Assembly (NCBI RefSeq): GCF_028898945.1 | Contig: NZ_CP118607.1 | Location: 3,210,001 to 3,274,000, forward strand | Source of the DNA: Pseudomonas sp. PSKL.D1 | Lineage (GTDB): Bacteria; Pseudomonadota; Gammaproteobacteria; Pseudomonadales; Pseudomonadaceae | Direction: 5' to 3' | Length of the DNA stretch: 64,000 nt | Shown here: positions 26,928 to 36,394 of the stretch, piece by piece | Numbering within the stretch: position 1 is the first letter of the stretch | Layout: every line of letters begins with the position of its first letter | Notes under the pieces: generated by a model | What the model was told of the DNA's origin: nothing | Seen by the model: only the letters and a program-made list of their open reading frames with translations | Database searches by the model: none | Position numbers and translations under genes: made by a program

Positions 26928-27845
26928 TCAGGGGATGTTTGTGCCTTCCCAATAACCGGGCACGTTGTAGACCTCTTTCAGGTAGTCGACAAAGAACCGG
27001 ACCTTGGCCGGCAAATGACGCTGTTGTGGCCAGACCGCCTGGATGTCGTAATCAGGCAGTGCGAATTCATCGAGTACCGTGACCAACGTGCCAGCGTCCA
27101 GCTCCGCCTGGATCTCCCACGTCGACCGCCAACCGATGCCAACCCCTTGCTGCATCCACGCCGCCAGCAGTTCCCCGTCATTGCAGGCCAGGTTGCCACT
27201 GACCTTCATCGCCACCGGCCGACCGTCGCGCATGAACGTCCAACCACGCTGCTGGCCACCTTGCAGGGTGAAGGCCAGGCAATTGTGGTCCGCGAGGTCT
27301 TCCAAGGTCTGCGGCCGGCCATGCCGGGCAAAATACGCCGGTGTGCCACACACCACCCGCTTGTTGGGGAAGAGTTTGACCGCGACGTAGTTGGGGTCGC
27401 GCACTTCACCAATACGGATGCTCAGGTCGTACCCCTCACTGACCAGATCCACGACGCTGTCGGTAAGGTTGAACGCCAGCTTCACGTTGGGAAAGCGACG
27501 CTGGAACTCCAGCGCATGCGGGGCCACATGCACACGCCCGAAGGCTGCCGGTGCGGAGATCTGCAGGCTGCCTTTGACCAGGGACGCGCTGCTGCAGATC
27601 GCCGCCTCCAGATCATCGAAATCCAGCAGCAGCCGGGTCGCCCGCTCCAGCAACTGCTCACCCAACGCCGTCAGTTTCAGCCCCCGGGTAGACCGGTGCA
27701 TGAGCTTCACACCCAGGCGTTTTTCAAGGCTGTCCAGGCGCCGCCCGAGGATTGCCGGCGTCACCCCTTCAATCAACGCCGCCGCCGCAAAACTGCCTTT
27801 TTGCGCGACCTGCACAAAACTCTGTAACTCGACATAGCGGCCCAT
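26928..27845 (-). CDS. LysR-family regulator (CrgA-type)
   Basis: This 305-residue protein has an N-terminal helix-turn-helix (FAAAALIEGVTPAILGRRLDSLE) and a substrate-binding domain of the CrgA subgroup, with GSLQISAPAAFGRVHVAP and IRIGEVRDPNYVAVKL. It is divergent from gcl, with 113 bases between the two starts, the classic arrangement for a LysR activator of its neighbour. An imperfect palindrome CAGAATCTAATTTTCTG lies in that gap. It may control the gcl-hyi-glxR operon in place of, or with, the GntR proteins. Confidence 0.88.
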   Translation of the reverse strand: MGRYVELQSFVQVAQKGSFAAAALIEGVTPAILGRRLDSLEKRLGVKLMHRSTRGLKLTALGEQLLERATRLLLDFDDLEAAICSSASLVKGSLQISAPAAFGRVHVAPHALEFQRRFPNVKLAFNLTDSVVDLVSEGYDLSIRIGEVRDPNYVAVKLFPNKRVVCGTPAYFARHGRPQTLEDLADHNCLAFTLQGGQQRGWTFMRDGRPVAMKVSGNLACNDGELLAAWMQQGVGIGWRSTWEIQAELDAGTLVTVLDEFALPDYDIQAVWPQQRHLPAKVRFFVDYLKEVYNVPGYWEGTNIP

Positions 27846-27864
27846 TCCATACCTCAGGTATCGA

Positions 27865-27881
27865 CAGAATCTAATTTTCTG
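27865..27881. promoter_or_regulatory. Possible LysR box upstream of gcl
   Basis: CAGAA at 27865-27869 and TTCTG at 27877-27881 form an inverted repeat with a 7-base AT-rich centre, between the divergent LysR gene and gcl. Confidence 0.4.
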
Positions 27882-27958
27882 GCCTTCAACAAGCCCATTC
27901 GCTGCTCCATGCTGCCACTCAATAAGAAAAATATCGACCTAGTGTCAGGAGAGCATTC

Positions 27959-29740
27959 ATGGCGAAAATCAGAGCGATCGAAGCGGCCGTGCAGGTATTG
28001 CGCCGCGAGGGTGTGGACGTTGCATTCGGGATTCCGGGCGCAGCGATCAACCCCTTCTATGCAGCAATGAAGTCGGTGGGAGGCATCGATCACGTCCTCG
28101 CTCGCCACGTCGAAGGTGCCTCGCACATGGCCGAGGGCTACACCCGCGCCAACCCGGGCAACATCGGCGTGTGCATCGGCACCTCCGGCCCGGCCGGCAC
28201 CGACATGGTCACCGGCCTGTACAGCGCCTCGGCCGACTCCATCCCGATTCTGTGCATCACCGGCCAGGCGCCACGCGCCCGCCTGCACAAGGAAGACTTC
28301 CAGGCGGTCGACATCACCAGCATCGTCAAGCCGGTCACCAAGTGGGCAACCACGGTTCTGGAACCGGGCCAGGTGCCTTACGCCTTCCAGAAGGCCTTCT
28401 ATGAAATGCGCAGCGGCCGCCCAGGCCCGGTGCTGATCGACCTGCCGTTCGACGTGCAGATGGCCGAGATCGAATTCGACATCGACGCCTACGAGCCGCT
28501 GGCTATCAACAAGCCGTCCGCTACCCGCATCCAGGCCGAAAAAGCCCTGGCCCTGCTCAATGACGCCGAGCGCCCACTGCTGGTGGCCGGTGGCGGCATC
28601 ATCAACGCCGACGCCAGCGACAAGCTGGTCGAGTTCGCCGAACTGACCGGCGTGCCGGTGGTGCCAACCCTGATGGGCTGGGGTACCATCCCGGATGACC
28701 ACGAACTGATGGTCGGCATGGTCGGCCTGCAGACCTCGCACCGCTACGGCAACGCCACGATGCTCAAATCCGACCTGGTGTTCGGTATCGGCAACCGTTG
28801 GGCCAACCGCCACACAGGCTCCGTTGACGTCTACACCGAAGGCCGCAAGTTCGTGCACGTCGACATCGAACCGACCCAGATCGGCCGCGTGTTCACCCCG
28901 GACCTGGGTATCGTTTCCGATGCCGGCAAGGCGCTGGATGTGTTCCTGGAAGTCGCCCGCGAGTGGAAAGCCGCTGGCAAACTCAAGTGCCGCAAGGCCT
29001 GGCTGGCTGACTGCCAGGAGCGCAAGGCGACCCTGCAGCGCAAGACCCACTTCGACAACGTGCCGGTCAAGCCGCAGCGCGTGTACGAAGAGATGAACCA
29101 GGTGTTCGGCAAAGACACCTGCTACGTCAGCACCATCGGCCTGTCGCAGATCGCCGGTGCGCAGTTCCTGCACGTGTACAAGCCACGCCACTGGATCAAC
29201 TGCGGCCAGGCCGGCCCGCTGGGCTGGACCATCCCTGCCGCCCTCGGTGTGGTCAAGGCTGATCCAAAGCGCAAGGTCGTCGCGCTGTCCGGTGACTACG
29301 ACTTCCAGTTCATGATCGAAGAGCTGGCAGTAGGCGCGCAGTTCAACCTGCCGTACGTCCACGTGCTGGTGAACAACGCCTACCTCGGCCTGATCCGCCA
29401 GGCTCAGCGTGGCTTCGACATGGATTACTGCGTTCAACTCGCGTTTGAGAACATCAACGCCACCGACGCCGCCACCTACGGTGTCGATCACGTCGCCGTG
29501 GTCGAAGGCCTGGGCTGCAAAGCCATCCGTGTGTTCGAGCCCTTCGAAATCGCGCCGGCACTGCGTGAAGCACAACGAATGGCAGAAACCTTCCGGGTGC
29601 CCGTGGTCGTGGAGGTGATTCTCGAGCGGGTCACCAATATTTCGATGGGTACGGAGATCAACGCGGTCAACGAATTCGAGCCGCTCGCCACAACGGCTGA
29701 AGATGCCCCCACTTCTATTCTGCCTGTCCAAGGACTGTGA
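27959..29740 (+). CDS. gcl: Glyoxylate carboligase
   Basis: This 593-residue ThDP enzyme joins two glyoxylates to tartronate semialdehyde and CO2. It has the three-domain layout of the acetohydroxyacid synthase family. The [14 protein letters not shown] segment has Val at residue 51 where almost all ThDP enzymes have the cofactor-activating Glu, a known mark of true glyoxylate carboligase. The ThDP site [15 protein letters not shown] and [17 protein letters not shown] near the C-terminus agree. It starts the operon gcl-hyi-glxR, with short spacers. Confidence 0.96.
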   Translation: MAKIRAIEAAVQVLRREGVDVAFGIPGAAINPFYAAMKSVGGIDHVLARHVEGASHMAEGYTRANPGNIGVCIGTSGPAGTDMVTGLYSASADSIPILCITGQAPRARLHKEDFQAVDITSIVKPVTKWATTVLEPGQVPYAFQKAFYEMRSGRPGPVLIDLPFDVQMAEIEFDIDAYEPLAINKPSATRIQAEKALALLNDAERPLLVAGGGIINADASDKLVEFAELTGVPVVPTLMGWGTIPDDHELMVGMVGLQTSHRYGNATMLKSDLVFGIGNRWANRHTGSVDVYTEGRKFVHVDIEPTQIGRVFTPDLGIVSDAGKALDVFLEVAREWKAAGKLKCRKAWLADCQERKATLQRKTHFDNVPVKPQRVYEEMNQVFGKDTCYVSTIGLSQIAGAQFLHVYKPRHWINCGQAGPLGWTIPAALGVVKADPKRKVVALSGDYDFQFMIEELAVGAQFNLPYVHVLVNNAYLGLIRQAQRGFDMDYCVQLAFENINATDAATYGVDHVAVVEGLGCKAIRVFEPFEIAPALREAQRMAETFRVPVVVEVILERVTNISMGTEINAVNEFEPLATTAEDAPTSILPVQGL

Positions 29741-29750
29741 GGAGAAACCT

Positions 29751-30533
<783 letters not shown>

Positions 30534-30572
30534 TTGCTGAACACCGAACAATTACAAAGAGGCAAAAATCTC

Positions 30573-31466
30573 ATGGCTAAAATCGGCTTCCTCGGCACCG
30601 GCATCATGGGCAAACCCATGGCCCAAAACCTGCAAAAAGCAGGTCACAGCATCTTCGTCTCCACCCACCACGACGCCGCCCCGGCCGACCTGATCGACGG
30701 CGGCGCCGTGGCCCTGGCCAACCCGAAGGAAGTGGCCCAGGAAGCGGAATTCATCATCGTCATGGTGCCCGACACCCCGCAGGTGGAAAGCGTGCTGTTC
30801 GGTGAAAACGGCGTCGCCGAAGGCGTGGGCCCGAACAAGATCGTGATCGACATGAGCTCGATCTCCCCTACCGCCACCAAAGCGTTTGCCGAGAAGATCA
30901 AGGCCACCGGCGCCGCCTATCTGGACGCCCCGGTGTCCGGTGGCGAAGTTGGTGCCAAGGCCGCGACCCTGAGCATCATGGTCGGTGGCTGCCCGAAAGC
31001 CTTCGAGCGCACCCTGCCGCTGTTCGAAGCCATGGGCAAGAACATCACCCGCGTGGGTGGCAATGGCGACGGCCAGACCGCCAAGGTCGCCAACCAGATT
31101 ATCGTTGCGCTGAACATCCAGGCCGTTGCCGAAGCCCTGCTGTTCGCCGCCAAGAACGGCGCCGATCCGGCCAAGGTACGTGAAGCGCTGATGGGCGGCT
31201 TCGCTTCGTCGAAGATCCTCGAAGTGCATGCCGAGCGCATGATCAAGGGCACCTTCGACCCAGGCTTCCGCATCAACCTGCACCAGAAGGACCTCAACCT
31301 GGCCCTGCAGGGCGCCAAGGAACTGGGCATCAACCTGCCGAACACCTCCAACGCCCAGCAAGTGTTCAACACCTGCCAGGCCCTGGGCGGCGGCAACTGG
31401 GACCACTCGGCGCTGATCAAAGGCCTGGAGCACATGGCAAACTTCTCGATTCGCGACGACAAGTAA
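30573..31466 (+). CDS. glxR: Tartronate semialdehyde reductase
   Basis: This 297-residue 3-hydroxyisobutyrate-dehydrogenase-family protein starts at 30573, with AAAGAGG upstream. It has the dinucleotide fold GFLGTGIMGKPMAQNL, the substrate block YLDAPVSGGEVGA, and the catalytic Lys in GDGQTAKVANQ. It reduces tartronate semialdehyde to glycerate. It ends the gcl operon, and a long GC-rich hairpin follows 11 bases after its stop. Confidence 0.95.
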   Translation: MAKIGFLGTGIMGKPMAQNLQKAGHSIFVSTHHDAAPADLIDGGAVALANPKEVAQEAEFIIVMVPDTPQVESVLFGENGVAEGVGPNKIVIDMSSISPTATKAFAEKIKATGAAYLDAPVSGGEVGAKAATLSIMVGGCPKAFERTLPLFEAMGKNITRVGGNGDGQTAKVANQIIVALNIQAVAEALLFAAKNGADPAKVREALMGGFASSKILEVHAERMIKGTFDPGFRINLHQKDLNLALQGAKELGINLPNTSNAQQVFNTCQALGGGNWDHSALIKGLEHMANFSIRDDK

Positions 31467-31476
31467 ACCTGTACCG

Positions 31477-31504
31477 GCCCATCGCGGATTAATCCGCGAT
31501 GGGC
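31477..31504. repeat. Perfect GC-rich hairpin after glxR
   Basis: GCCCATCGCGGAT and ATCCGCGATGGGC form a 13-base stem around TA. It has no T-run. Similar hairpins are common as intergenic repeats and transcript ends in P. putida-type genomes. Confidence 0.75.
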
Positions 31505-31609
31505 GAACACCGATGAACAATATGTAACTTGCGACCTGCGGCCTGACTCCTGCTAAAATTGACGCCCGCCTGGCGTGCCGGCGTGGATCAATCTTGGCTG
31601 AGGTAGGTT

Positions 31610-32278
31610 ATGTCTTCAGGTGTTTCACACTTGGGTGAACTGGCAAAAATCGAGCGGATGCATTTGCATGACACCGTACTCGATCATTTGCGCCGGTTTG
31701 TCATCGAAGGCACGTTAAAACCCGGGATCAAAATCAACGAGCGCGAACTCTGCGAAGTGCTTGGCATTTCCCGCACCCCGTTGCGCGAGGCATTGAAAGT
31801 CCTCGCCATGGAGGGCCTCATCGAACTCAGGCCGAATCGCGGTGCACGCGTTGCTCAAATGAGCGACGTCGAGACCCGCGAAATGTTCGAGCTCATGAGC
31901 GGCATCGAAGCCTTCAGCGGCCTGCTGGCCTGCGAGCGGATCACCGATAGCGAAATCCAGGCGATCCGATCACTGCACTACCAGATGCTCCAGGCCAAGG
32001 CCAGCAATGACCTGTCGTTGTACTTCGAAAAGAACGCCGCTATCCACGACGCCATAAGCCAGGCCGCGCGCAACGAAACCCTGCGCAAGACCTACCTCAC
32101 GCTCAACCAGAGGATCCAGGCCGTCCGCTACCGCTCCAACCGCACCGATGTGAAGTGGGAGCGCGCCATTCACGATCATGAAGACATGATTGAAGCACTT
32201 GAACAGCGCGATGGCGAACGGCTCAGTGCCATCCTGCGCAGTCATATCCTCGATGCCGGTGGCCTTCAGCGCAACTGA
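31610..32278 (+). CDS. GntR-family (FCD/FadR-type) regulator 2
   Basis: This 222-residue regulator is nearly the same as regulator 1 in the DNA-binding region (NERELCEVLGISRTPLREAL, then KVLAMEGLIELRPNRGARVA). It is similar through the FCD domain, including HDAISQAARNE and HDHEDMIEALEQRDGERL. It lies between glxR and the dehydrogenase operon, with a palindrome of the shared type about 120 bases downstream of its stop in front of that operon. The two GntR proteins may share operators and answer to different ligands. Confidence 0.9.
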   Translation: MSSGVSHLGELAKIERMHLHDTVLDHLRRFVIEGTLKPGIKINERELCEVLGISRTPLREALKVLAMEGLIELRPNRGARVAQMSDVETREMFELMSGIEAFSGLLACERITDSEIQAIRSLHYQMLQAKASNDLSLYFEKNAAIHDAISQAARNETLRKTYLTLNQRIQAVRYRSNRTDVKWERAIHDHEDMIEALEQRDGERLSAILRSHILDAGGLQRN

Positions 32279-32395
32279 AGGCTAACCCCGGGCTGACGCT
32301 CCGTCAGCCCTGCCCTTACGCCCCTCCTCCTTCGCACAGGCCTGATCGACCTCCGTGCGCAGGATTCGGCTGCCCTCAGGTCTAGACGCATTTTA

Positions 32396-32413
32396 TATTT
32401 TGAATGCAAAATA
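32396..32413. promoter_or_regulatory. GntR-type palindrome E, upstream of the dehydrogenase operon
   Basis: TATTTTGAATGCAAAATA lies about 50 bases before the GTG start of the gamma subunit gene. Confidence 0.68.
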
Positions 32414-32464
32414 CCGAAGTGACCTAGCGGTCGCCCACTCCTATCACTGCCTGAGAGGCCATCC

Positions 32465-33211
32465 GTGAGCCAACAAGACCAAGAAAAACCCTACGAATCG
32501 AGGCGAACGTTCTTCAAAAAGACCTTGACCTTGATCCCTCTCACCGTGGTTGCCACGCAACTGCCCGGGCTGGTCGATGCAGCACCCGCCGAGCAAGCTC
32601 AGCGGCCAGCAGCCAATCCTGACAGCAGCACCGCCTACTCACCGGTATTTTTCAACGAACTCGAATGGGCATTCATCCTCGCGGCCTGCGCGCGGCTGAT
32701 CCCGCAAGACGAACTCGGCGCAGGCGCGGTCGAGGCCGGTGTCCCCGAATTCATCGATCGACACATGCAGAGCAGCTACGCCGCCGGTGACATCTGGTAC
32801 CTGCAAGGCCCCTACTACGAAGCCAGCCCGGAGTTCGGCTACCAAGGCAAACTCCCACCGCGTGACATCCTGCGTGTCGGTATCTCGGCACTGGACGCTT
32901 GGTGCAAAAAAGAACGTGCTGGAAAACCCTTCGCAGCACTCGCGACCAACGATCAGGACGACATCCTGAAAAAACTCGAAGCTGGCGAGATCAAGACCGA
33001 AGGTGTTCCGGGCAAGGTGTTTTTCACCCACCTGCTGAACGAAACCTTGTACGGCTTCTTCTCTGATCCTCAGTACGGCGGCAACAAGGACATGGTGGGC
33101 TGGAAGCTGGTGGGTTACCCCGGCGTGCGCGCCGATTACATGGACTGGGTCGATCAAACATCGAAGCCCTATCCGTTGCCCCCTGTCAGCATGTCCGGTC
33201 GTCGAGGTTAA
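32465..33211 (+). CDS. Gluconate 2-dehydrogenase-type gamma subunit (subunit 3), Tat-exported
   Basis: This 248-residue protein starts at GTG 32465. It has a twin-arginine signal (ESRRTFFKKTLTLIP, residues 11-25) with a cleavage-type region near VDAAPAEQ, and the subunit 3 core with FNELEWAFILAACARLIPQDE and FFTHLLNETLYGFFSDPQYGGN. The family gamma subunit carries the FAD subunit through the Tat pathway to the periplasm. The three genes are tightly spaced (2 and 11 bases) and form one complex, feeding electrons to ubiquinone. Confidence 0.9.
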   Translation: MSQQDQEKPYESRRTFFKKTLTLIPLTVVATQLPGLVDAAPAEQAQRPAANPDSSTAYSPVFFNELEWAFILAACARLIPQDELGAGAVEAGVPEFIDRHMQSSYAAGDIWYLQGPYYEASPEFGYQGKLPPRDILRVGISALDAWCKKERAGKPFAALATNDQDDILKKLEAGEIKTEGVPGKVFFTHLLNETLYGFFSDPQYGGNKDMVGWKLVGYPGVRADYMDWVDQTSKPYPLPPVSMSGRRG

Positions 33212-33213
33212 TC

Positions 33214-34986
33214 ATGGCAATTCAAGAAAAAGTCGATGCCGTCATCGTGGGCATGGGGTGGACTGGCGCGATCCTGGCGAAGGAACTGACCGATGCCGGC
33301 CTCAAGGTGGTTGCCCTCGAGCGAGGCGCCGATCGGGATACCTACCCGGATTTCGTCTACCCGAAGGTCAATGACGAACTCGCGGGGTCGGTACACCGCA
33401 AATACCTGCAGAGCCTGAGCAAAGAGACCCTGACCATTCGCCACAACATGGCCCAGCGCGCGGTGCCCTACCGGCAGATGGGTTCCTTCAAGCCCGGCGA
33501 TGGCGTGGGCGGTGCGGGCACCCACTGGTCAGGCTGCCACTTCCGCGCACTGCCGGAAGATTTGAACCTGCGCTCGAACTACGAGAGCCGCTATGGTAAG
33601 GCGTTCATCCCCAAGGAAATGACCATCCAGGACTTCCCGGTCACCTATGAAGACCTGGAGCCACACTTCAATCACTTCGAGCAGGTGTGCGGCACCGCAG
33701 GGCAAGCCGGCATCATCAATGGCCTCCCCGTTGCGGGCGGCAACCCTTTCGAAGGCTCGCGCAGCCGGCACTTTCCATTGGCCGCCAACCCGGATTACCT
33801 GGGCGGCAAAATGTTCGCCAAGGCCGCCAACAATTTTGGCTACCACCCCTACCCGATTCCCGCATCGAATGCTTCGGGGCCGTACAAGAACCCCTACGGA
33901 TGCCAGCTGGGCCCATGCAACTTCTGCGGTTTCTGCAGCGATTACGGCTGCCTGAACTACTCCAAGGCCAGTCCCAACGCGTGCATCCTGCCGGTGCTGC
34001 GCCAGCGCAAGAACTTCGAACTGCGGCCCAACTCGCAAGTGCTCCAGGTCAACCTGGACAGCGACAAGAAAAAGGCTACCGGCGTGACCTACCTGGACGC
34101 GTCAGGCCATGAGCAAACCCAGCCTGCTGATTTGGTAATCCTTGCCGCTTTCTCTTACCTGAACGTGCATCTGATGCTGCTTTCCGGCATCGGCAAACCC
34201 TACGATCCGGTCACCGGTGAGGGCGTCGTGGGGAAAAACTACACCTACCAGAACCTCACGCGCATGACGCTGTTCTTCGACAAGAGCATCCAGGGCAACC
34301 CATTCATCGGCATCGGCGGAGCCGGCCAGGTCATCGACGACTTCAACGGCAACCAGATCGACAACGCCAAGCTCGGCTACCTGGGCGGCAGTGTGTTGTG
34401 GGCACGCCAGCCCGGTGGCGGGCCGGTGCGCGGGATCAGCCTACCGCCCGGCAGTCCGAAATGGGGCAGTGGCTGGAAAAAAGCGGCACAGGACAACTTC
34501 CGCCACCAGTTCTACTGGGAAGTGCAAGGGGCCAACATGGCCTATCAAGACTGCTACCTCGACCTCGACCCGACCTACAAGGATGCATTCGGCCGTCCGA
34601 TGCTGCGCATGACCTTCGACTGGAAGGAGAACGAGATCAAAGCCAACCAGTACATGGTCGGCAAACTCGAGGAAATGGCCCGCAGCCTCAACCCGCTGGC
34701 GATCTCAGCCGACGCGAAGAAACCTGGCGAGCACTACAACACCACCCGCTACCAGAGCACCCACACCTGCGGTGGCGCCATCATGGGCGACAGCCCCAAG
34801 ACCAGTGCGGTGAACCGCTACCTGCAGTCCTGGGATGTCTCGAATGTCTTCGTCATGGGCGCATGCGCATTCCCCCAGAACAATGGCTACAACCCGACTG
34901 GCATGGTCGGTGCCCTGGCGTACTGGTCGGCGAAGGCCATCCGCGAAAAGTACCTGGGCGCCCCGGGCCCTCTGGTGCAGGCATGA
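33214..34986 (+). CDS. GMC-family FAD dehydrogenase subunit (gluconate 2-dehydrogenase type)
   Basis: This 590-residue flavoprotein has the N-terminal FAD fold VDAVIVGMGWTGAILAKEL and a Cys-rich stretch, CQLGPCNFCGFCSDYGC, around residues 230-246. That stretch fits the 3Fe-4S/Cys cluster region of this dehydrogenase class. Near the end are the TRYQSTHTCGGAIMGD and NNGYNPTGMVGALAYWSA blocks with the active-site His/Asn region. It oxidises a sugar acid, sugar or alcohol in the periplasm. The substrate is not fixed by sequence; relatives act on gluconate, 2-ketogluconate, sorbitol or other polyols. Confidence 0.9.
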   Translation: MAIQEKVDAVIVGMGWTGAILAKELTDAGLKVVALERGADRDTYPDFVYPKVNDELAGSVHRKYLQSLSKETLTIRHNMAQRAVPYRQMGSFKPGDGVGGAGTHWSGCHFRALPEDLNLRSNYESRYGKAFIPKEMTIQDFPVTYEDLEPHFNHFEQVCGTAGQAGIINGLPVAGGNPFEGSRSRHFPLAANPDYLGGKMFAKAANNFGYHPYPIPASNASGPYKNPYGCQLGPCNFCGFCSDYGCLNYSKASPNACILPVLRQRKNFELRPNSQVLQVNLDSDKKKATGVTYLDASGHEQTQPADLVILAAFSYLNVHLMLLSGIGKPYDPVTGEGVVGKNYTYQNLTRMTLFFDKSIQGNPFIGIGGAGQVIDDFNGNQIDNAKLGYLGGSVLWARQPGGGPVRGISLPPGSPKWGSGWKKAAQDNFRHQFYWEVQGANMAYQDCYLDLDPTYKDAFGRPMLRMTFDWKENEIKANQYMVGKLEEMARSLNPLAISADAKKPGEHYNTTRYQSTHTCGGAIMGDSPKTSAVNRYLQSWDVSNVFVMGACAFPQNNGYNPTGMVGALAYWSAKAIREKYLGAPGPLVQA

Positions 34987-34997
34987 GGAGCCAACCG

Positions 34998-36329
34998 ATG
35001 AAGACGCTTCACGCATCCGTGGCGGTTGCACTGCTGGCGACGGCGCCAGCGCTGTGGGCCGACGACTACACCAATCCGGCGCTGATCAAGCAAGGCGAAT
35101 ACCTCGCCCGGGCAGGAGACTGCGTCGCCTGCCACACCGCCAAAGATGGCAAACCGTATGCGGGTGGCCTCCCCATGGCCACGCCCATAGGCACGATCTT
35201 CGCGACCAACATCACCCCGGACCCGACAACCGGCATCGGCCAGTACACCCTCGAAGACTTCGACAAAGCGGTACGCCACGGTGTGACGAAGGCGGGTTAC
35301 ACGCTCTACCCCGCCATGCCCTACCCGTCTTATGCCAAGGTCACGGATGTCGACCTCAAGGCGTTGTATGCGTACTTCATGCATGGCGTCGAACCGGTCA
35401 ACCAGGCAAACCGTGAAAGCGAAATTCCGTGGCCGCTGTCGATGAGATGGCCCCTGGGCATCTGGCGCAACCTCTTTGCCCCTGCGGTCGAACCGATGGC
35501 AGCGACCGGGCCGCTGAAGTATGACGACGCCCAGATCGCCCGCGGCGCCTACCTAGTTCAGGGGCTGGGCCACTGTGGCAGCTGCCACACGCCCCGAGCG
35601 TTGACCCTTCAGGAGAAGTCGCTGGATGAGCGTGCCCCCACCTACCTCGCCGGTGGCCAGGTGATCGACGGCTGGGTTGCCATTAGCCTGCGCGCCAATG
35701 CACCGGATGGCCTGGGAGGATGGCGAGAGCAAGATATCGTGCAGACACTGCGCGACGGCCGCAATGCTCACTTCTCGTCCATTGGCGCCATGAACGATGT
35801 GATCCAGCACAGCGGCCAATACCTGACGGACCAGGACCTGCTGGCCATCGCCCGCTACTTGAAGTCGCTGCCCGATGTACCCGGCTCGGACAAGGTGGCG
35901 TTCAAGGCGGACGACACGACGGCCAAAGCGCTGTGGTCTGGAGAGTCGCCTAGCCGGGGTGCTGAACTCTATGTGGACAATTGCGCCGCCTGCCACCGGA
36001 CCGATGGCCTGGGCTATCAGGAAGTGTTCCCCCGACTGGCTGGCAACCCTTCGGTGCTGTCCGAGGACCCAAGCTCGATGATCCGGGTGATTCTGGGGGG
36101 CAGCCGGCTACCATCGACTCAACAGGCGCCCTCCGACCTGGTCATGCCGGACTTCAGCTGGCGGCTCAATGACCAGGAAGCCGCTCAACTAGTTTCGTTC
36201 ATTCGCAACAGCTGGGGGAACAAGGCGCCGCACGTGACAGCTGAGCAGGTGCAAGCCGTTCGACGGTCGTTGGCAGAAGAGCATCCGGGGATCGCGGCCA
36301 GCGATACCCAGAAGGCTTTACAGCACTGA
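34998..36329 (+). CDS. Triheme cytochrome c subunit of the membrane dehydrogenase
   Basis: This 443-residue protein starts at 34998, with GAGGAG 8 bases upstream. It has a signal peptide ending near LWADD and three heme sites: CVACH at 42-46, CGSCH near 193 and CAACH near 329. This is the usual electron-transfer subunit of the gluconate, alcohol and sorbitol dehydrogenase family, anchored to the inner membrane. It is the last gene of the operon, and a hairpin separates it from the convergent acetolactate synthase gene. Confidence 0.92.
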   Translation: MKTLHASVAVALLATAPALWADDYTNPALIKQGEYLARAGDCVACHTAKDGKPYAGGLPMATPIGTIFATNITPDPTTGIGQYTLEDFDKAVRHGVTKAGYTLYPAMPYPSYAKVTDVDLKALYAYFMHGVEPVNQANRESEIPWPLSMRWPLGIWRNLFAPAVEPMAATGPLKYDDAQIARGAYLVQGLGHCGSCHTPRALTLQEKSLDERAPTYLAGGQVIDGWVAISLRANAPDGLGGWREQDIVQTLRDGRNAHFSSIGAMNDVIQHSGQYLTDQDLLAIARYLKSLPDVPGSDKVAFKADDTTAKALWSGESPSRGAELYVDNCAACHRTDGLGYQEVFPRLAGNPSVLSEDPSSMIRVILGGSRLPSTQQAPSDLVMPDFSWRLNDQEAAQLVSFIRNSWGNKAPHVTAEQVQAVRRSLAEEHPGIAASDTQKALQH

Positions 36330-36340
36330 CATCCAACGTA

Positions 36341-36369
36341 ATGCCGGGGCCACGTAATGGCTCCGGCAT
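36341..36369. terminator. Stem-loop between convergent cytochrome c and acetolactate synthase genes
   Basis: ATGCCGGGGCC pairs with GGCTCCGGCAT with one mismatch. It probably limits read-through in both directions, though the T-run is poor. Confidence 0.5.
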
Positions 36370-36394
36370 CGTGTTGGAAACTTGAAGCGAGCGC

